From: a virus
Strand: one strand, 5' to 3'
Virus record (IMG/VR): IMGVR_UViG_3300033990_000154
Coordinates: 1-40,687 of that record
DNA length: 40,687 nucleotides
Both the position numbers and the translations under genes were made by a program. Below the pieces are notes generated by a model. It ran no database searches. It had not been told where the DNA came from and worked only from the letters and a program-made list of their open reading frames with translations. Shown here one piece after another: positions 39,883 through 40,687 of this stretch (positions are counted from its first letter, which is position 1; each line of letters starts with the position of its first letter).

Positions 39883-40662
39883 ATGGGTAACACCAACACG
39901 GTGCCGCAGGCACTCTTTGGCCCCGGCATCGCCGTTCTTACGCGCAATGATGGCGGCGACGAAACGCCGTTCAACGTCGGCTACACGAACGAGTTGTCCA
40001 TCGACATCTCCTTCGAGACCAAGCAGCTCTACGGCCAGAACCAGTTCCCGCTGGTGGTGGCGCGCGGAACCGCGAAGACGAGCGGCAAGATCAAGGCGGC
40101 GGTCCTCTCGGGGCGCGCGCTCAATACCGTCCTGTACGGCGGCACCTGGACGACCGGCACGCAGTACTACATGGGGGCGAGCCCCGTCACCGCGATCCCG
40201 GCGTCGCCGTTTACCATTACGCCGACCATCCCGAGCGCGGGCACCTTCGATGCCGACCTGGGTGTGGTGAACGCTGCGACCGGTGAGCCTCTGACTCTGG
40301 TGACGGGTACCCCGGCCGCCGGTGAGTACGCTCAAGCCACCGGCGTCTACACGTTCTCCTCGGCCGACGAGACCGCCGGCGTCTCGGTGATCATGAACTT
40401 CGCCTACAAGGTTACGACCGGGCAGGCGGGCCAGTTCCAGGTCATCCAGAACAACCTGATCGGCACCACGCCGACCTTCCAGCTCGACTATGCGACCACC
40501 CTGTACGGCGCCACGTACTACGTGCGGCTGTACCGGTGCGTCGGCAGCAAGGTGAATCTGCAGCACAAGACCACCGATTACGCGATGCCGGAGTACGACT
40601 TCGAGTTCTTCGCCAATCCGGCGCAGGAAATCGGAATGGTGAGTCTCGCCACCACCGCCTGA
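39883..40662 (+). CDS. Major tail tube protein
   Basis: A 259-residue protein from ATG 39883 (MGNTNTVPQALFGPGIAVLT). Beta-rich with FETKQLYGQNQFPLVVARGTAKTSGKIKAAVLSGRALNTVLYGG and DFEFFANPAQEIGMVS, the pattern of siphovirus tail tube proteins that follow a tail terminator. It has its own upstream terminator, consistent with separate high expression. Confidence 0.8.
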   Translation: MGNTNTVPQALFGPGIAVLTRNDGGDETPFNVGYTNELSIDISFETKQLYGQNQFPLVVARGTAKTSGKIKAAVLSGRALNTVLYGGTWTTGTQYYMGASPVTAIPASPFTITPTIPSAGTFDADLGVVNAATGEPLTLVTGTPAAGEYAQATGVYTFSSADETAGVSVIMNFAYKVTTGQAGQFQVIQNNLIGTTPTFQLDYATTLYGATYYVRLYRCVGSKVNLQHKTTDYAMPEYDFEFFANPAQEIGMVSLATTA

Positions 40663-40687
40663 TCCTGACACCGTTCCTGATACCGGC

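Overview
The window is the left end and most of a GC-rich temperate tailed-phage genome (a prophage) integrated at a tRNA-Ala gene of a GC-rich bacterium, probably a gamma- or betaproteobacterium. This host guess rests on base composition and on the flanking PrxQ-type peroxiredoxin; nothing here names a species. Host DNA occupies about 1-1167: a partial histidine-phosphatase-like membrane protein, a peroxiredoxin, and tRNA-Ala(CGC), whose 3' end is the likely attachment site. The right attachment site lies beyond the window.

From 1071 to about 10.98 kb, some twenty minus-strand genes form one long early-left operon. Most neighbours overlap by a few bases (ATGA, GTGA or TGATG junctions). It is driven by a predicted leftward promoter at 10964-10992 that is covered by repressor operators. 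It ends in xis-like and int genes reading into the tRNA. Inside it sits a complete diversity-generating retroelement (DGR) at about 5.69-8.94 kb: reverse transcriptase, Avd accessory protein, a template repeat (TR), and two separate target genes with variable repeats (VR1, VR2). The two VRs differ from the TR at 15 and 16 positions, and every difference falls at an adenine of the TR coding strand. The TR lies in frame inside the start of the RT gene. An HNH-type endonuclease gene lies between the two targets, and a paralogue lies on the other side of the RT.

From 11 to 18.5 kb come a lipoprotein, a zinc-ribbon membrane protein, a CI-like repressor opposed to a Cro-like gene with three more operators, a CII-like regulator, a replication initiator with internal 11-bp iterons, a second replication gene, RusA, small zinc and accessory proteins, a second complete tyrosine recombinase, and an unidentified late-position gene. 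From 18.6 to 24.7 kb lie secreted or tail-fibre-associated genes, including a 569-residue repeat protein, and an HNH gene. A 530-bp stem-loop-rich gap follows, then a ParB-like gene coupled to an ABC-ATPase/GNAT fusion that may be Mom-like.

A minus-strand cargo block (27.4-29.85 kb: ASCH, small proteins, DUF932) interrupts the rightward genes. Three phased palindromes separate it from the packaging and head genes: TerS (P27), TerL, a portal-protease-scaffold-like fusion, HK97-type capsid, connectors, tail completion, tail terminator and tail tube. The rest of the tail and the lysis genes are not in the window. The most notable content is the two-target DGR placed in the lysogeny-side operon rather than with the tail genes.
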